Under the pieces are notes generated by a model that saw only the letters and a program-made list of their open reading frames with translations, did not search any database and was not told where the DNA came from. Source: Hippopus hippopus (Eukaryota; Mollusca; Bivalvia; Cardiida; Cardiidae). Taken from it: a DNA stretch of 64,000 bases. The position numbers were made by a program, and so were the translations under genes. Of the stretch, positions 62,034 through 64,000 are shown piece by piece. Location: the NCBI GenBank assembly GCA_946811185.2, contig OX328109.1, forward strand, positions 806,001-870,000. The letters run 5' to 3'. Positions within the stretch are counted from its first letter, which is position 1, and each line of letters starts with the position of its first letter.

Positions 62034-62225
62034 ACCAAACATGACTCTGAGAAAGAAGCCTTTTGAAAACCTTGTAGGAAAAGGAGAAAATGCTGGTAAC
62101 CAGCATTTTCTCCTTTTCCCACAATGTTTTCTTCCCTCCTAGAACAAGTTTCAATTTTTGAGTCATGTTAATATTGTCGTCTGCAAATGCTTTCAGTTTG
62201 AACCAGTCTAAAATTTTGTCGTTTT
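62034..62225 (+). mobile_element. M1 MITE
   Basis: TCTTTACCAAACATGAC end; full hairpin 62063-62131; right end mutated (GTCGTTTTTAAAA). Confidence 0.82.
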
Positions 62226-62460
62226 TAAAAATAAACATGTCTATATTTTTGACCGATCACAAATTTCTATTTATTCATTTGTTACCAGTACCAAAATTAG
62301 GTCAAAAGCCATCACATTCAGTTACACCAAAAAAAAAACAAGAAGATTATGCCATATTCTTCTGCTATTTATTTGTTACAGAGAAACATAAATAAATGTT
62401 AACATATTCACAATAAAGGATCACACAAACCGAGAATAAAAATAATTGCAACATGATAAA

Positions 62461-63884
62461 CAAGAGGGCCATGATGGCCCTGTATCGCTCCACTGGCTAT
62501 TAAGTCAATCATGTATCACTGCAGCTTGATAATCAAGGGAGGTAAATAGTAACGAACTTTATCTTTCATAAAAAGAGTTATTTCCCTTGATTAATGTTTA
62601 AATTGAAGTGACAATATTTTGAAGCCCATGTTAAACTTGCGATCCCTGGAATGAAGGCAATTTTGACCCCAGACCTACAATATGAAACTAGAATGTGTGG
62701 TTATAAACAAAAAGATTTTTTAATCTTGCCCAATAAAAAGTCATGTAAAACAAGTTTGCTGAATAAAAGGCCCTGTAAAATATGTGATCCATGACACAGG
62801 TTTATCAAGTTTTCACTATAAAAGCCAATGTAAAACTTGTGACCCCTGGTGTGGAGTCAAACTTGACCCCCAAAGTTAAAATTTGGGCCCTCTTGGTAGA
62901 GGCCCATTATATAAAGTTACATGCAAAATTTGGTAGCCCTAGGCCTAAATATGGCTATGTACAAGTAGATTATTAAAGTTTCCTTATATAAGACCATGTA
63001 GAACTTGTGACCCCCTGGGGTGGGGCTACATTTGACCCCCTGGGCTATAATTTGGGCACCCTTGATAGAGACCCCCTAGATAAAGCTAAATGCAAAATTT
63101 GATAGCCCTAGCCCTTATAGCTAGATGCGAAAGATTTTCCTATATAAGCCCGCCCATGTAAAACATGTTACCCCCCGGAGCGAAGTCAAATTTGACCCTC
63201 GGCTATAATTTGGACACCCTTGGTACAGGTCCACTAGATAAAGCTACATGCCAAATTTGGTCGCCCTAGGCCCCATGGCTAGGTCAAAGAAGAATTTTAA
63301 AGTTCTCCCTATATAAGCCCATGTAAAACTTGTTATATAAGCCCATGTAAAACTTGTTACCCCCGGGCAGGGCCTAATTTGACCCCAGGGCTATAATTTG
63401 AACAATCTTGGCAGAGGTCCACTAGATAAAGCTACATGCCAAATTTGGTAGCTCTAGGCCCTATGGCTAGGTAGAAGAGGAATTTCAAAGTTCTCCCTAA
63501 ATAAGCCCATGTATAACTTGTGACCCCCGGGGCGGGGCCAATTTTGACCCCAGGGCTATAAATTGAAGAAACTTGGTAGAGGTCCACTAGATAAAGCTAC
63601 ATGCCAAATTTGGTAGCCCTTGGCCTTACGGTTTCAGACAAGAAGATTTTCAAAATTTTTCAGTTTTGTTGCCATGGCAACCAGAGTTTTTGAAGGAATT
63701 AAATTCTTTCAAGAAATTCTGAAGAGGACCATGGCAGGATCATTTCTGTGAAGTTTCATCAAAATTGGATGGGTAGTTTCAGAGAAGAAGACGTTTTAAA
63801 AAAAAGTTAACGCACGGACGGACGGACGCACGACGGACAACAGGCCATGACATAAGCCCGCTGGCCTTCGGCCAGTGGAGCTAA
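62461..63884 (+). mobile_element. HEL element 4, complete, with about 170-bp repeats
   Basis: Starts CAAGAGGGCCATGATGGCCC and ends CTGGCCTTCGGCCAGTGGAGCTAA. The core is five or so units of about 170 bp with AAGCTACATGCCAAATTTGG and TGACCCC. The 3' third (TTGCCATGGCAACCAGA, then CGGACGGACG) is homologous to HEL 3, so the two share ends and tail but not cores. Confidence 0.8.
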
Positions 63885-64000
63885 AAACAACATAACACAT
63901 GAATTTCTTTCCTATCGACACAATTTATACTTTCTCCCGCCATACCTTATCTTGATCTCTGCCGTCCGCAAAAGTCCTTGTTTTCGCCTATTGGACTAAA

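Overview
This window is nuclear DNA of an intron-rich animal, most likely a bivalve mollusc. Four protein-coding genes have GT-AG introns and metazoan orthologues. Between and inside them lies a very dense load of short non-autonomous transposons, tRNA-derived SINEs and tandem-repeat-bearing elements of the kinds reported from bivalves. There are no bacterial operons, CRISPR arrays or rRNA genes. The bivalve assignment rests on the repeat types and on general resemblance; the species is not identified.

Genes, left to right. (1) 17565-16503, minus strand: the 5' coding exon of a cadherin-superfamily protein (signal peptide, prodomain, RRRRQ cleavage site, first EC repeat); its other exons were not found. 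(2) 36789-25458, minus: a complete PEX12 (peroxisomal RING import protein), reconstructed as 8 coding exons and 342 aa. (3) 38930-55483, plus: a complete beta subunit of the AP-1/AP-2 clathrin adaptor, 17 coding exons and 928 aa. (4) 58803-59870, plus: a complete TRIAP1/Mdm35-type mitochondrial intermembrane-space protein, 2 coding exons and 80 aa. PEX12 and the adaptor gene are head to head, 2.1 kb apart between start codons. As I recall the human map, PEX12 and AP2B1 are also divergent neighbours (17q12), so this looks like an ancient gene pair.

Repeats (names are mine). M1: about 205-225 bp, ends CCCTTTACC...GGTAAAGGG, flanked by TTAA, with a central 33-bp-arm perfect hairpin; roughly 55 whole or broken copies, piggyBac-like by its target site. 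In M1 entries '+' means the CCCTTTACC end is on the left. M2: about 266 bp, TIR starting TTGAGCCATGCTCTG, with an internal hairpin. M3: GACAGTGTAGATC hairpin. M4: about 350-bp foldback. M5: about 370 bp with a terminal hairpin. M6: a palindromic element at 32330. HEL: Helitron/Helentron-like elements, starting CAAGAG and ending GAGCTAA, some with internal 145-bp or about 170-bp tandem repeats. SINE-A, -B, -C and -D: four tRNA-headed SINE types. A 988-bp Tigger/pogo-like fossil sits in intron 12 of the adaptor gene. Many elements are nested in one another, which gives several exact insertion boundaries.

Layout: 1-16.5 kb gene-poor and repeat-rich; 16.5-18 kb cadherin exon and its upstream flank; 18-25.4 kb repeats; 25.4-36.8 kb PEX12; 36.8-38.9 kb shared divergent promoter region; 38.9-56.8 kb adaptor gene with UTR; 57-58.7 kb repeats; 58.7-60.8 kb TRIAP1; 60.8-64 kb repeats ending in a complete HEL element. 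The genes do not form a pathway: vesicle coat, peroxisome import, mitochondrial lipid transfer and adhesion are separate jobs, and the first two are linked by position only.
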